Shown here in pieces: positions 28,952 through 38,937 of a stretch of DNA of 64,000 bases (position 1 is the first letter of the stretch; each line of letters opens with the position of its first letter). Origin of the DNA: Nitrospinia bacterium. Its GTDB lineage: Bacteria > Nitrospinota > Nitrospinia > Nitrospinales > JAJDAT01. A program made the translations under genes and the position numbers. The stretch spans positions 1 through 64,000 of the forward strand of contig JAJDAT010000004.1 in the NCBI GenBank assembly GCA_029261715.1, written 5' to 3'. The notes under the pieces were generated by a model. That model had not been told where the DNA came from, did no database searches, and saw only the letters and a program-made list of their open reading frames with translations.

Positions 28952-30181
28952 TTAGAAAATAATAGTGAGGGCTAAAGAAGCTAAATTTAAATCAAATTCG
29001 GTGTCTTTAAAGTTAGAAGCGGTATTATTGTATTTATAATCTGCCGAGGCTTGAAGCCATTCTTGTAATTTGTAGGCAATATTAACCCCAAGAGTAACTT
29101 GATCGTCATTACGTTTTTTTAGTCCTCCTCCACCAGTAATATCTTCGGCATCTTCTCCAAAGTCCCTATTTTGATAACCAATTCCTATGTTTGACTCGAC
29201 TTTAGAGTTCCATTCTTTAGACCAGGTTAAATCGACAGAAGTAAGAATAAATGCGTCTACGTTACTAAAAGTAGAATCAATAACATTTCTTTGCCCCTTC
29301 AATTTAAAAATAGACCTTTCCGTTAGTTCGTACTCTAAATCCATTTGATATTGAATTGTGTTTTGATTAAGCCCATCATCAAAGCTTCTATGGGTAAATC
29401 CAACGGAGGCCTCTCCACTAATTAAAGCCGTGGGATCCCAACGTAGAGCAAAAGCGGCAGTATTAGTTTGAGAATCGATATTGATAGTAAAAGGGGATGT
29501 GTATTCGATGCTCTGGAAATCATACTTTAAACCCATCGCCGTTAGCTTTAAAAACTTCCAAAAAAAAGAAGCTCCAGCTAAAAAATTATTCTGGTCTTCG
29601 CCTTGTGAAGCAATGTTGTCAAATTTATTGCTGCGGTATCCTAGACTAGCGGAAAGTTTAGATAGAGGAGTTACAGAATGACTTAGCTCTCCGTCAACCC
29701 TTGTTAGCAAACGTTGAGCTCGCGGATTTAAATTCGTCGCAAACTCGTTTGTCGTCCGTCTTAGAGTGTCGAAAATACGCCCCTTGACCAAAAGTTGTGT
29801 ACGATTCCCTGGCCCTGAAAACTCCAATTGGCCTTGTAAATCGTGTTCAAAGTAATTTTGGTCCGTTAGCTCAAAAAAATGTTCGTCGTTCCCAATATAA
29901 CTGACTTGAAACCCAAAAAGCTCCCCTCGTTCTCTAGTTTTTTCTATATTAAGTAAAGGGCTATGAACCCAACTGAAATCTTCACTTCTAGATTCACTAG
30001 TCCCATCAGCAAAACTACTATCTGCTTCTAAAAACAAATTGCTGTTAAACCTGCTTTTAATCCCAAAGCCTGGATGAATAGCAACTCTACCCAACTTTAT
30101 GTTGCCAATAGCTTCAGATAATTGAGGAAACCAAAGCAGCATTATCACAAAAAAACAAATAATTCGGGCGAAGAATGACAT
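28952..30181 (-). CDS. Outer-membrane beta-barrel protein (BBP2/EpsL-like)
   Basis: 409 residues: a signal peptide (residues 1-24, ending SEAIG) and then alternating hydrophobic/aromatic strands ending in LASLALTIIF, the C-terminal Phe signature of outer-membrane barrels. The sequence RVAIHPGFGIKSRFNSNLFLE at the mature N-terminus and the many ~20-residue strands resemble the putative beta-barrel porin-2 family often found with exopolysaccharide export genes. It lies upstream of Wzc in the same orientation and may work as, or with, the export channel. Enzymatic function is not apparent. Confidence 0.75.
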   Translation of the reverse strand: MSFFARIICFFVIMLLWFPQLSEAIGNIKLGRVAIHPGFGIKSRFNSNLFLEADSSFADGTSESRSEDFSWVHSPLLNIEKTRERGELFGFQVSYIGNDEHFFELTDQNYFEHDLQGQLEFSGPGNRTQLLVKGRIFDTLRRTTNEFATNLNPRAQRLLTRVDGELSHSVTPLSKLSASLGYRSNKFDNIASQGEDQNNFLAGASFFWKFLKLTAMGLKYDFQSIEYTSPFTINIDSQTNTAAFALRWDPTALISGEASVGFTHRSFDDGLNQNTIQYQMDLEYELTERSIFKLKGQRNVIDSTFSNVDAFILTSVDLTWSKEWNSKVESNIGIGYQNRDFGEDAEDITGGGGLKKRNDDQVTLGVNIAYKLQEWLQASADYKYNNTASNFKDTEFDLNLASLALTIIF

Positions 30182-30428
30182 CCCCTATCTACCTTCTTCT
30201 CAAAAGAGATTGAACTAAGAAAAAACAACTAAAGCTATCGCCAATTCTTTCTTAAAATTTTTATTTCAGCCAATTTATGAATAGTAGAAGGATATCAAAA
30301 AAAGATATAAATTTAAATAATTAATAGTTAATTTAATCAAATTCATAAACTTATAGTGTTTATATTATATTTAAGGATTTTATTTTTTAAAAACTGCGGA
30401 GGGGGGAAAGGCAGGGAATCTGAATTTT

Positions 30429-31328
30429 TTAGAGTGAGTTTTGAAATAAAGCACATGCTTTTTTAAAAGAGATCAACCGGCATTCTGGTACAAAAAAAAC
30501 ATTATTTCCATTCAAACGATCTTCTAATTTAGTAATTTCAAATGGGATACCATTTTTATTTTGGGAAAAGGTTTTATAGTCTTGATTGCTTGCTTCAAAA
30601 ATACTAACCCAATCTTCTATAGAATAACCTGCTTCCTCGGCAAACTCCTCGTCTACTTCCAGCATCCAAATAGGCGGATTTTCTAATTTAAAAACTTCAC
30701 TAGCTCCCTTTAAAACAAGTAGTTCTCCTCCTTCTGTATCACATTTAATTAAATCTATTTTTTCTAATTTTCTTTCTTTAAAAAAGGCATCCAAAGAAAT
30801 AATATTAATGGGCAAAGGAGATCCCACTTTTCGAACTGTAGAGTTAAGATTGCTAGTTGTTCCTTTCCATAAATAACCCTTACCAGCTGTTTCTCCCACT
30901 CCAGATAAAAAACATTCCGCATTTGGAATATTTTTCAAATTATATTCAACATAAGCAAAGTTTAATGGGTCTGGTTCAAAAGCGAAAACTTCGACTTTAG
31001 GGTTTACATTTGCAGCAAGCCTTGCATACCAACCCATGTGACTTCCAATATCAATGACTACATCCATTTCCTTCACCAAATGCGCAATTAAACCAGACTC
31101 ACGGGTTTCCTGAATGGTTTGGCGGCATATTATGCAACTGGCGCTCCTTTCTGCAACAGGAACACACATGGGACCCAATTCAGTATTAATTTCTAGAGAT
31201 GGTCCACCCCAAAAACTTTCGGGTAAAACTTTCAATATCCAAGATTGACCACGTCGAAGAATTCCCTTTTGAACTAAAAATTGCAAAATTTTAGTCGCCT
31301 GACTTGGCTGATGAGGAAATATATCCAT
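30429..31328 (-). CDS. FkbM-family methyltransferase
   Basis: 299 residues. The FkbM SAM-binding region is DVVIDIGSHMGWYARLAANV near residue 90, followed by FAFEPDPLNFAYVEYNL and the C-terminal hallmark IDLIKCDTEGGELLVLKGA. These enzymes methylate sugar hydroxyls or polyketide oxygens. About 85 residues precede the domain and include a Cys pair (SCIICRQ) of unknown purpose. It lies between the glycan export genes and the copper-protein genes, with gaps of over 200 bp on both sides, so it may have its own promoter. Glycan methylation is the most likely role by position. Confidence 0.85.
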   Translation of the reverse strand: MDIFPHQPSQATKILQFLVQKGILRRGQSWILKVLPESFWGGPSLEINTELGPMCVPVAERSASCIICRQTIQETRESGLIAHLVKEMDVVIDIGSHMGWYARLAANVNPKVEVFAFEPDPLNFAYVEYNLKNIPNAECFLSGVGETAGKGYLWKGTTSNLNSTVRKVGSPLPINIISLDAFFKERKLEKIDLIKCDTEGGELLVLKGASEVFKLENPPIWMLEVDEEFAEEAGYSIEDWVSIFEASNQDYKTFSQNKNGIPFEITKLEDRLNGNNVFFVPECRLISFKKACALFQNSL

Positions 31329-31486
31329 AGGAAAGGGTATGATAAATGCTGTTAAGGTTTAATCTTATCTAAAACTTTCATCTTAACATTAACATCAAAT
31401 AAAAGTTATGAAAACTGATCAAATAGTCTATTGATAAAAAACAGCTGGGGAGCTTTGAGACTGTACAAATAACAACCTTAAGAAAC

Positions 31487-31523
31487 AAAAAAAAACGGTA
31501 CCGGGTTAAACCCGATACCGTTT
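31487..31523 (-). terminator. Rho-independent terminator after the cupredoxin-like gene
   Basis: A 15-bp stem with one mismatch (arms 31493-31507 and 31509-31523) is followed on the minus strand by a run of nine T (31495-31487). It lies 16 bp beyond the stop codon of the 31540-32340 gene. Confidence 0.9.
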
Positions 31524-31539
31524 AAAAGAAACGCGAAAT

Positions 31540-32340
31540 TTATTTAATCGTAAAATCCGCTTTAGCATCTGCACCACCAGCTACAGTAACTTCTTGAGTC
31601 ACTTCGCCAGCGTAAGGATGCCATGCAACTACTTTGTATTTTCCAGCAGGAACGTCTTTCAAGCTGAAAGCGCCATCAGCGCCAGTAACTTGAAAATATG
31701 GGTTCCAAACGATTCGACCATCAGCTTCCATGAAGTTATGCTGATCGCATTGCAAAAAGAAATGCTTACTTTTCTTCTTTTTAAGACGCTTTAGGTTCTT
31801 GGTAACGTCTGCAGAAGCTCCAACACTTGGCAACGGTTTGTTGAACAAGGTTTTGCGGTTTGCTCCAGCAACATCGTAACCATGTGGATTGTGCAAGGTG
31901 TCGGTGTCTTGATTAGTAATAATCAAGTTACCTTCTTTTTCGCCTTTGTTAGTTTTGCGAACGGTGAAAACTCTAGGAGAAATATCACAGGCTGCGAAAT
32001 CAATTTTTACTGTTTCTTGCTTCCATTCTTTACCTTTAGCGAGATCTTTAATGAAAACAACAGCTCCCTCTAATTTACCGTCTTTAGACTTAATTTTTTC
32101 AATTGTTCGAATCAAACCTTCATTCATAGGATGTTTAGAACAAAATTCTTTATTTTTTTCTTTTGCTAAGTCTTTCTTGATGGTTTGAGGTTTACCTGCA
32201 AAGCTTACTACCCCACTAACCGATCCGCCATTTGCAACCGCGCCGCCTTCATACTTATATTTTGCGGCAAAACTGGTCGAAGCCGTTAAAGCTACTGCGG
32301 CAGTCAAAACAACCGCTCCGGTGAACACTTTTTTAATCAT
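31540..32340 (-). CDS. Secreted cupredoxin-like / carboxypeptidase-regulatory-like domain protein
   Basis: 266 residues. A clear signal peptide ends at TSFA (residue ~25). The middle has a possible type-1 copper set: His residues in LHNPHGYD near residue 150 and C-x2-H-x2-M in LQCDQHNFM near residue 198, resembling but shorter than the plastocyanin/pseudoazurin spacing. The C-terminal ~55 residues (GADGAFSLKDVPAGKYKVVAWHP) form a carboxypeptidase-regulatory-like beta-sandwich. The gene has a strong AAGGAGGAT ribosome site and its own terminator. It follows the giant multicopper oxidase gene by 172 bp with a terminator between, so it is probably transcribed separately. An electron-transfer partnership with the oxidase is a hypothesis. 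Confidence 0.75.
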   Translation of the reverse strand: MIKKVFTGAVVLTAAVALTASTSFAAKYKYEGGAVANGGSVSGVVSFAGKPQTIKKDLAKEKNKEFCSKHPMNEGLIRTIEKIKSKDGKLEGAVVFIKDLAKGKEWKQETVKIDFAACDISPRVFTVRKTNKGEKEGNLIITNQDTDTLHNPHGYDVAGANRKTLFNKPLPSVGASADVTKNLKRLKKKKSKHFFLQCDQHNFMEADGRIVWNPYFQVTGADGAFSLKDVPAGKYKVVAWHPYAGEVTQEVTVAGGADAKADFTIK

Positions 32341-32454
32341 TTAAACGAAATCCTCCTTACAAGATTAACGATCCAAATTTAAAAATGGGAAATTGAACGC
32401 TCTAAACTTTTTGAAATCTAGTAATTTTACCCAAATTATCTTTGAAAACAATAG

Positions 32455-32486
32455 AAAAATGGGAGCCCCATAAAATGGAGCTCCCA
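32455..32486 (-). terminator. Rho-independent terminator after the multicopper oxidase gene
   Basis: An 11-bp stem with one mismatch (arms 32460-32470 and 32476-32486, loop TAAAA in plus-strand reading) is followed on the minus strand by five T. It lies 26 bp past the oxidase stop codon. Confidence 0.85.
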
Positions 32487-32512
32487 ATATTTCAAAAAAC
32501 TTCATGAAAAAC

Positions 32513-35500
32513 TTACTTCATAGATAGTTTTTCTTGCTCTTCTTTAGAAGCAGTTACGCCTTTTGGAGTCACATTACCCAATGGAAGAATTGAATTCTCT
32601 CCCTTAGGTAATACTTTGAAATAACCCCATTGCCCTGCTTGTTGATAAGGCGTTCGAGCATTCAACCAAAGGTAGGTGCCAGGATTATGATAAGCGCCAC
32701 CTGCTCCTTCAGCAATAAAGGCCTGAATATATTCGCCGCCGCCAAATTCTTCGACGTCGATCATATCAGAACCTTCTTGATTAATATGGCGGCGCCATTG
32801 ATGGCCGTCAACATTAAACATTTGGTTTTGCTCGTTATGCGCGCCAAAGACATTGATCATAACTCTATCTCCAGCATGCGCCTTCAACGTAGGCGTTGCA
32901 GGATCTTTATCTGCGGCTACACAAGCTGTGAAAATGTTACCTAATTCACAACCTTCGTCTTCGCGATAAGTCCATGGCTCTAACCGGTAATTAACGCCAG
33001 TCAAACCAGCAACGTTTTGCAGATAAGGCATAAACGATGTACCGATAATGTTATCTTCATCCTGGAAGTACAACGCAAAATCTCTGTAGTTCTGGAGATG
33101 TTGGTTTTCAGGATAAGACTTATCGATAATTACGTCCGCTTTCCAAGAGTTGCCGAGGGTGATATCTTTCCCGGTCTCTGGATCACGATACACAGAACCT
33201 CTTGGTCCAATAATGATTCCGCCATACAACCCATTGCGGACATTACCAAGAAGGTTACCAAAATCCCAGAGCAACGCGCCGTTCAAGTTGTAATCTGGGT
33301 GTGCATAGAAGGTATAGGTCTTGGCTTTACCAGGAGCAACCGTTTGATCGCCTGGGTTATTACCAACATTAATACCTTGAGAATCCATAGGATCGAAAGC
33401 GATGTTATTCGCGTGAATCGAAGCGTTGCCGGATTCCATGCGGTTAGTCAATTTAACTTTGACACAATCGCCCATATTAGCGCGCAATGTCAAAGGATGA
33501 GGCATATGACCCTCGTCCGAAACTTTGCTGATCTCATTGTCGAGAACGTAAATAGCGCCTTCCTCATTTGCAGCTAACAACTTACGCTCAAAGTCCACTT
33601 CAATTTCGTCTTCCGTATTTGGATTGAATTTCAACCCTTTATTTACGGCAGATACACTGAAGTTTTTGACAGGAGCGTCTGCTGGGCAAACTTTGGTTTT
33701 AACTTTTTTAGCAAAGTCTTTATTATTCGGAAGCATTAACAAATCGTCTTGCTTCTTATCATAAACTCGGAAAATACCCCAACTACCTTCACCAAGTTTG
33801 GAAGTACGACCATCATAGAAGAGATAGTCTCCTGCCATTGCTTGGTAACCGCCAGCAGTTGTGGCCATATCATACCGTTCCGCGATACCAATATGAATTG
33901 TATTGGTTACGCGAGAATCGCGGTCGTATCTTTCAGGTCGATAACCATGACCAGAAAGAACAAAAGTATGAGTTTCATTCATCATGCCGTGAAGCAACCG
34001 GAATAATACGCTATCGCCTACGTAAGCGCGAATTAACGGAGTGGTTGGATCTGCATGAGCTTTATTTGAAAACAACAAAGTTGGATCCGGATTAGCTTTC
34101 AACCGAGCCGCCAAAGAGGCCGCACGGAAATTAAATCCACTACCCGTAGTATGAGTGCCACCATTTAAATTTGGAAAAGCAGCATCCATCATATTGTCAG
34201 GCATTTGAAAGGAAATGGATTGCCCTGCGGCGATCGCATTTTCTCGACTCATACCTGGAGGATTACCAGCGCTAATCAATTGCGCCGTGTGAGGCACGGT
34301 GTCATGCAATTGGACAACGATTTCTCGGAAACTTCCACTTCGAGCATAAGCAATCGGCTCGGTTCCTCTAATATCTACAACAGGACCAGACCGAACTTCT
34401 TTACCCGTAACAGGATCATGATAAGTAGATCCCCAAGGCTCAACAATAGTCGAACCAATACCGCCATGCGGCCAAGTGGTCGCGCCAAAAGCGTGATCAT
34501 GCCAGAAAACTAATCCAACATCAGCATCTACCCACATTCGATACCGAACAAACTCAGTGGTAACGATTTCGCCTTTTGGATGAGCTTTTTTCAATGGCTG
34601 GGTCAAATGCAAGGTAAAAATACCATCGCCTTCTAAAGCTCCGTTGTGCGGATCAGTTTTAGGCTTAGGATCCATGCTTTTAATCCAGCGTGACTCTTTA
34701 TTCGCTTCCGTTTCAATACCGATCATAACGTCGGCTCCTTCATGAAATGGAGTCGAATGCTTAGCCATTTGGATTTTAATACTTCTATCTCCAATATTGG
34801 CAGTCTGAATCACATGAGCGTTCATAGGAACAGGCATACCAACATGATGATCATGTCCTTCTTTATCTTTCTTCATTTTCTTATCGAACTGCACATAAGA
34901 GCGCATTGATTGATCGTAAGAAAATCCAGAGATAACACCGTCCGAAGATTGGTTATCAAATTGGAAGAAATGTGGATGGATGTTGACTTTAGACATTTGA
35001 AAGTTTGTAAAGTCATCGTCATTCCACTCACTAGAAAGTACTACGTCTACACAATCATAAACGTTGGCACGGTAAACCAAAGGCTCCGCTTTCTTAGGAT
35101 CGCCTTTTTTCAAAGCCAACTCTTCTTCTAATACATATATCAAACCATATTTATCAATTACCGGAGCAGTATCTCCAACTTGAGGAGTCAACTCGATAGG
35201 CGTGTTGATAAAATGGATCGCATATTGCTTTCTACCCGCTCCAGCTGGGCATAAACTCCAACGACCATGTTCACCTGGTTTAGCAGGAGTCGAGTTTTCC
35301 ATATTAGGACCGGCGTCACCACTTCCAGGCTCAGTGCTGGCATAGGTATCGTCAGGTTGAATATGGAACGGCTCTAACCAAGGAGCGCCGCCATGATGCC
35401 TTGCAAACGGAATCCTCTTACCAAAATGCGGCTTAAAGTGAGGCCATGCTAATTTACCGTTATTTGGTTCAAAAAGAATGGCATGCCGTTTTCCAGGATG

Positions 35501-37465
35501 CGGAGATTTATACTTAGGATTAGGTAACGTAGACTCTCGCTCGGATAGAGCTCGATTGCCTTTCCAACCGTAATCCCAAACAGAACCATCATAAGAAAGG
35601 ATTTGTCCTCGTTCGTCTTCGGTATGACCCGGTTGACCTTGAGGAGGCAACATGTATTTAACCCAATCGCGGATGTTAACGGTGGGCGAATCGGTAGTCC
35701 AATCGCTTGTACCGTCTTTGTCTACAATATTAAACTTCTTTCCAAACCAATCCATAGTCTTACCAGTCAATTGATCGGATGGAACGCCTTTTGGAATACG
35801 TCCTTGCCTATCTGGTAACTCAGCCAAAGGAGGCATAACGTCTGTGCTTCCAAATGGATAATTTCCATATTGAAGGGTGTTATAAACTCTCCAATACCCC
35901 CACATACCGGCAACATAATGATGCGCTACATGGCAATGAAATAAGAAATCACCAGCTAAATGTTGACATAGTCCAGATCCGCATTCAGTTTCCAAATCAA
36001 CAACTTCGGAAGGACCAATAACTTCAACGTCAACACGATCAGAAGTGGTTCTCACTACAGGATATTTAACAGGACCATCCCAAGCGGCTGTAATCATGTT
36101 TTCCAAACTTGGTTCTCGTTTTGGAGCTCGTAACCATCGGATGGAACCACCATGTGGATGATGAGAATGGAACACTTCGCCACCGCCATGAACCAATCGA
36201 AACTTAGCAGGGTCACCCATGTAAGATCGTGGAATCGTGGTTGGAGCGTCGCCAAAAGTATAAGAACTGTAGGCTAACGACTCATCTTCGTAATGAAAAT
36301 GTCTTTCTTGTTGCGCCAAGTTATTGATACCAAACGGTTCACTGCGATAGTTCATCGCGCGAGCAGAAGGACGATAAGCGTCCGTTTGCGGGTCCCGTTG
36401 TGGAATCATTTCACCGTGGCGGTTCAAAGGTCGGAAAGATTCGTCGCCAACCTCATGATACATGAGGATAAACTCACGAAAGTCTCGATTATTTGGTTGA
36501 GCAATCATCATTTCCCAACCACTATCCAAAGGCTCGCCAGTAAAAGGACTCAAATAGGTAGATCCTTTTGGCTCAACAATGAAAGTTCCAATAAGACCTA
36601 AAGAGGAAGGATCACGTCCAGCATGACTTTGGATCATACGTCCGCCTTCTTGCTCATCAATTGGAATTTGCCATTCAAAATCTTGAGATTCTCCTGAAGG
36701 AATAACAGCTCCAGGGGTAGCGGCAGTAGCCGGTTGACCAGTGGAACTAATTATTATTTCAGAACCATTGACTTGAAACGCAATATCTTCGTCTTCAACT
36801 TGGTTTCTTACTTTGAAACGAACACAATCGCCTTGGTTTCCACGAATAACCAATGGCTGAATTAAATCGCCTTGAAGACCATTCGTAATTGCGCCTGGAT
36901 CTAACTCATCTTCACGAGCTGCGGCATTTTTCTCTTCATCCGCGCGAACGCCTTCAATGTTTTTGGTTAAAACATACATATAACCAGGGTAATAATCCCC
37001 CCATTGGTTCAATGTAATTTCTACATTGATAGCCGAAATATCGTATTGTTTAACCGGCGCAGAACTAGCGCAATGGGCTCCTTTATAAGTCTTAGCCGAG
37101 GCTTCAGTCGGCCCAAGCAAAAAGGATTGTCCCATTTGATGAGCGGACCAAGAGTCATGATACATACCACCAGAAGATGCTGGAGCGGCATGCTCTTTTA
37201 GCTCTTGTTTAACTTTACCCATCAACTTCATGAATGTTTTGTCAAGCCGCTGGCGACTGCCATTGAGACCGCTTTCATTTTCTTCACGATCAACTTGACC
37301 TTCCAACTTGTTCAACCATTCTGGATGTTCTGCCGAAGCAACTACGTGTTTCTGTCCTTTATGACCATCGGCCGCAAAAGAACCTGAAACTCCTAGCGCC
37401 AGGAACAAAACCATTCCCAGAGCGGCGACCGGGAAACCCCGTCCGCACAAGAATCGAAAAACCAT
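32513..37465 (-). CDS. Giant six-domain multicopper oxidase (secreted)
   Basis: 1650 residues, far longer than laccases (about 500). A signal peptide ends at GSFA (residue ~31). Three homologous units begin near residues 140 (KQYDISAIN), 745 (KQYAIHFIN) and 1280 (KNFSVSAVN), each ending in W-G-Y/I-W/F-R/K-V, implying six cupredoxin domains. Copper motifs: HSHHPHGG near residue 433, HCHVAHHYVAGMWG near 508, NIHPHFF near 828 and WHDH near 988. Units 2 and 3 lack the HCH motif at their ends, so only one complete set exists, shared between units 1 and 2. The ATG at 37465 is chosen (the frame also has GTG at 37468) because AGGAGG lies six bases upstream. Substrate unknown: Mn(II), Fe(II), Cu(I) or an organic are all possible. 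An HtrA-like protease gene lies 95 bp upstream. Confidence 0.9.
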   Translation of the reverse strand: MVFRFLCGRGFPVAALGMVLFLALGVSGSFAADGHKGQKHVVASAEHPEWLNKLEGQVDREENESGLNGSRQRLDKTFMKLMGKVKQELKEHAAPASSGGMYHDSWSAHQMGQSFLLGPTEASAKTYKGAHCASSAPVKQYDISAINVEITLNQWGDYYPGYMYVLTKNIEGVRADEEKNAAAREDELDPGAITNGLQGDLIQPLVIRGNQGDCVRFKVRNQVEDEDIAFQVNGSEIIISSTGQPATAATPGAVIPSGESQDFEWQIPIDEQEGGRMIQSHAGRDPSSLGLIGTFIVEPKGSTYLSPFTGEPLDSGWEMMIAQPNNRDFREFILMYHEVGDESFRPLNRHGEMIPQRDPQTDAYRPSARAMNYRSEPFGINNLAQQERHFHYEDESLAYSSYTFGDAPTTIPRSYMGDPAKFRLVHGGGEVFHSHHPHGGSIRWLRAPKREPSLENMITAAWDGPVKYPVVRTTSDRVDVEVIGPSEVVDLETECGSGLCQHLAGDFLFHCHVAHHYVAGMWGYWRVYNTLQYGNYPFGSTDVMPPLAELPDRQGRIPKGVPSDQLTGKTMDWFGKKFNIVDKDGTSDWTTDSPTVNIRDWVKYMLPPQGQPGHTEDERGQILSYDGSVWDYGWKGNRALSERESTLPNPKYKSPHPGKRHAILFEPNNGKLAWPHFKPHFGKRIPFARHHGGAPWLEPFHIQPDDTYASTEPGSGDAGPNMENSTPAKPGEHGRWSLCPAGAGRKQYAIHFINTPIELTPQVGDTAPVIDKYGLIYVLEEELALKKGDPKKAEPLVYRANVYDCVDVVLSSEWNDDDFTNFQMSKVNIHPHFFQFDNQSSDGVISGFSYDQSMRSYVQFDKKMKKDKEGHDHHVGMPVPMNAHVIQTANIGDRSIKIQMAKHSTPFHEGADVMIGIETEANKESRWIKSMDPKPKTDPHNGALEGDGIFTLHLTQPLKKAHPKGEIVTTEFVRYRMWVDADVGLVFWHDHAFGATTWPHGGIGSTIVEPWGSTYHDPVTGKEVRSGPVVDIRGTEPIAYARSGSFREIVVQLHDTVPHTAQLISAGNPPGMSRENAIAAGQSISFQMPDNMMDAAFPNLNGGTHTTGSGFNFRAASLAARLKANPDPTLLFSNKAHADPTTPLIRAYVGDSVLFRLLHGMMNETHTFVLSGHGYRPERYDRDSRVTNTIHIGIAERYDMATTAGGYQAMAGDYLFYDGRTSKLGEGSWGIFRVYDKKQDDLLMLPNNKDFAKKVKTKVCPADAPVKNFSVSAVNKGLKFNPNTEDEIEVDFERKLLAANEEGAIYVLDNEISKVSDEGHMPHPLTLRANMGDCVKVKLTNRMESGNASIHANNIAFDPMDSQGINVGNNPGDQTVAPGKAKTYTFYAHPDYNLNGALLWDFGNLLGNVRNGLYGGIIIGPRGSVYRDPETGKDITLGNSWKADVIIDKSYPENQHLQNYRDFALYFQDEDNIIGTSFMPYLQNVAGLTGVNYRLEPWTYREDEGCELGNIFTACVAADKDPATPTLKAHAGDRVMINVFGAHNEQNQMFNVDGHQWRRHINQEGSDMIDVEEFGGGEYIQAFIAEGAGGAYHNPGTYLWLNARTPYQQAGQWGYFKVLPKGENSILPLGNVTPKGVTASKEEQEKLSMK

Positions 37466-37560
37466 CACTACCCTCCTTAACGATTCATTAAAAAAATTAG
37501 AGGTTTAACAAAAACCACTAAAAAACACAAAAAAAAACAGGTAACTATCTTTCCAAACTT

Positions 37561-38937
37561 TTAATTAACTCCTTCAACGGTAATATGAAGGGATTCTTTG
37601 CCACGGAATATTAGCAAAAAAATCGTATCATCAGAAACTAAATCGCCCACAACTTTTTTAAACTCTACCCGCGATTTAATAGACTGCCCATTAATAGCCA
37701 TGATCAAGTCACCTTTTTTAAGGCTAGCCTTTTCAGACCTACCGTCTGGGAAAATATCTGTGACAACCACTCCCTCCTTATCAAAAAGATTGTATTTTTC
37801 TTTTAACACATTACTTAAATCTCTCACCGCTAACCCCAAAGACCTGATTGAGTTTCTGGGAAGCATCACAACTCTTTCTTTCTTTTTAGCAATTCCCATC
37901 GTCACAGGAACAACCTTCTTCTGACCATCGCGAAGAACATGAACATTTATCAACTGCCCAGGGGTTATACCTCCAACAACCCTAATCATAGTTGCTGGGG
38001 ATTTAACATAAGCCCCCCCTACCTTAAAAATAATATCTCCGATTTTTAATCCAGCTTTCTCGGCAGGTTCTCCTTCAAAAATTGCGTTTATGTATACGCC
38101 TTGTCCAAGCCCTAAATTTTCAACCACTTTTTTTTCTTTATCGACCGGTTCAATCCCAACACCCAACCAACCACGCCGCACTTCGCCACTTTCAATTAAA
38201 TCTTTTACAACAGCCTTGACCATGTTAACTGGGATTGAAAAACCAATATTTTGAGCATAATTGATAATGGCTGTATTGATACCTATAATTTCCCCATCAA
38301 GATTTAGTAAAGGACCACCGCTATTTCCTGGATTAATCGAAGCGTCTGTTTGTATAAAGTCTTCGTATCTCGAAATATTAATATTTTCACGGTTCAAACC
38401 GCTGACAATACCAAATGTCATTGTGCTATCTAAACCAAAAGGATTACCAACCGCAATCACAAATTGCCCAACATGTAAATCGCTGGAATCTCCAAATTGA
38501 GCTTCTGGAAGCCGATTTTTCGTTTCAATTTGAACAACAGCTAAATCAGTTTCTTCGTCGGCTCCGAGAACCTTACCTTGAAATTTTTTACCGCCCATCA
38601 AAGTAATTTCGGGCGTACTCATATCTTTAACAACGTGACTATTTGTTACGATCAATCCTCTTTGCCCATCTATGATTACGCCAGTACCCGTATTCGTAGG
38701 CCGTACCCGTCGAATCGAACGAGATTTTTTATTTTTAGATTTTATGTAAGGGGTAATGGTCACAACCGCCGGCCTAGTTTTATCTGCCAAACTAACTAAG
38801 GCAGCTTCCATATCTTTTAAAATCGACAATCCACTCGAAATATCTGCAGCAACCCCATGCCTTGGAAGCGTTAGAATTACTAAAGCACAAAAAACCGAGA
38901 AGAACACTTTCAAAGCCGTACGATTATAAACTTTCAT
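37561..38937 (-). CDS. HtrA/DegP-type periplasmic serine protease
   Basis: 458 residues. A signal peptide ends at HGVAA; the trypsin-like domain contains the catalytic triad as His in VTNSHVVKDM, Asp in EETDLAVVQIE and Ser in NPGNSGGPLLN. Two PDZ domains follow (YINAIFEGEPAEKAGLKIGD and VVTDIFPDGRSEKASLKKGD). The frame is open to 39006, but the internal ATG at 38937 (MKVYNRTALKVFF) gives a proper signal peptide. It would degrade or refold misfolded envelope proteins. It precedes the giant oxidase in the same direction, so it may assist folding of that protein; that is inference. Confidence 0.92.
   Translation of the reverse strand: MKVYNRTALKVFFSVFCALVILTLPRHGVAADISSGLSILKDMEAALVSLADKTRPAVVTITPYIKSKNKKSRSIRRVRPTNTGTGVIIDGQRGLIVTNSHVVKDMSTPEITLMGGKKFQGKVLGADEETDLAVVQIETKNRLPEAQFGDSSDLHVGQFVIAVGNPFGLDSTMTFGIVSGLNRENINISRYEDFIQTDASINPGNSGGPLLNLDGEIIGINTAIINYAQNIGFSIPVNMVKAVVKDLIESGEVRRGWLGVGIEPVDKEKKVVENLGLGQGVYINAIFEGEPAEKAGLKIGDIIFKVGGAYVKSPATMIRVVGGITPGQLINVHVLRDGQKKVVPVTMGIAKKKERVVMLPRNSIRSLGLAVRDLSNVLKEKYNLFDKEGVVVTDIFPDGRSEKASLKKGDLIMAINGQSIKSRVEFKKVVGDLVSDDTIFLLIFRGKESLHITVEGVN

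Noticed and set aside
32630-37387. Many plus-strand ORFs of 65-186 codons opposite the multicopper oxidase
   Set aside because: Shadows of a long conserved gene; none has a recognisable domain or ribosome site.
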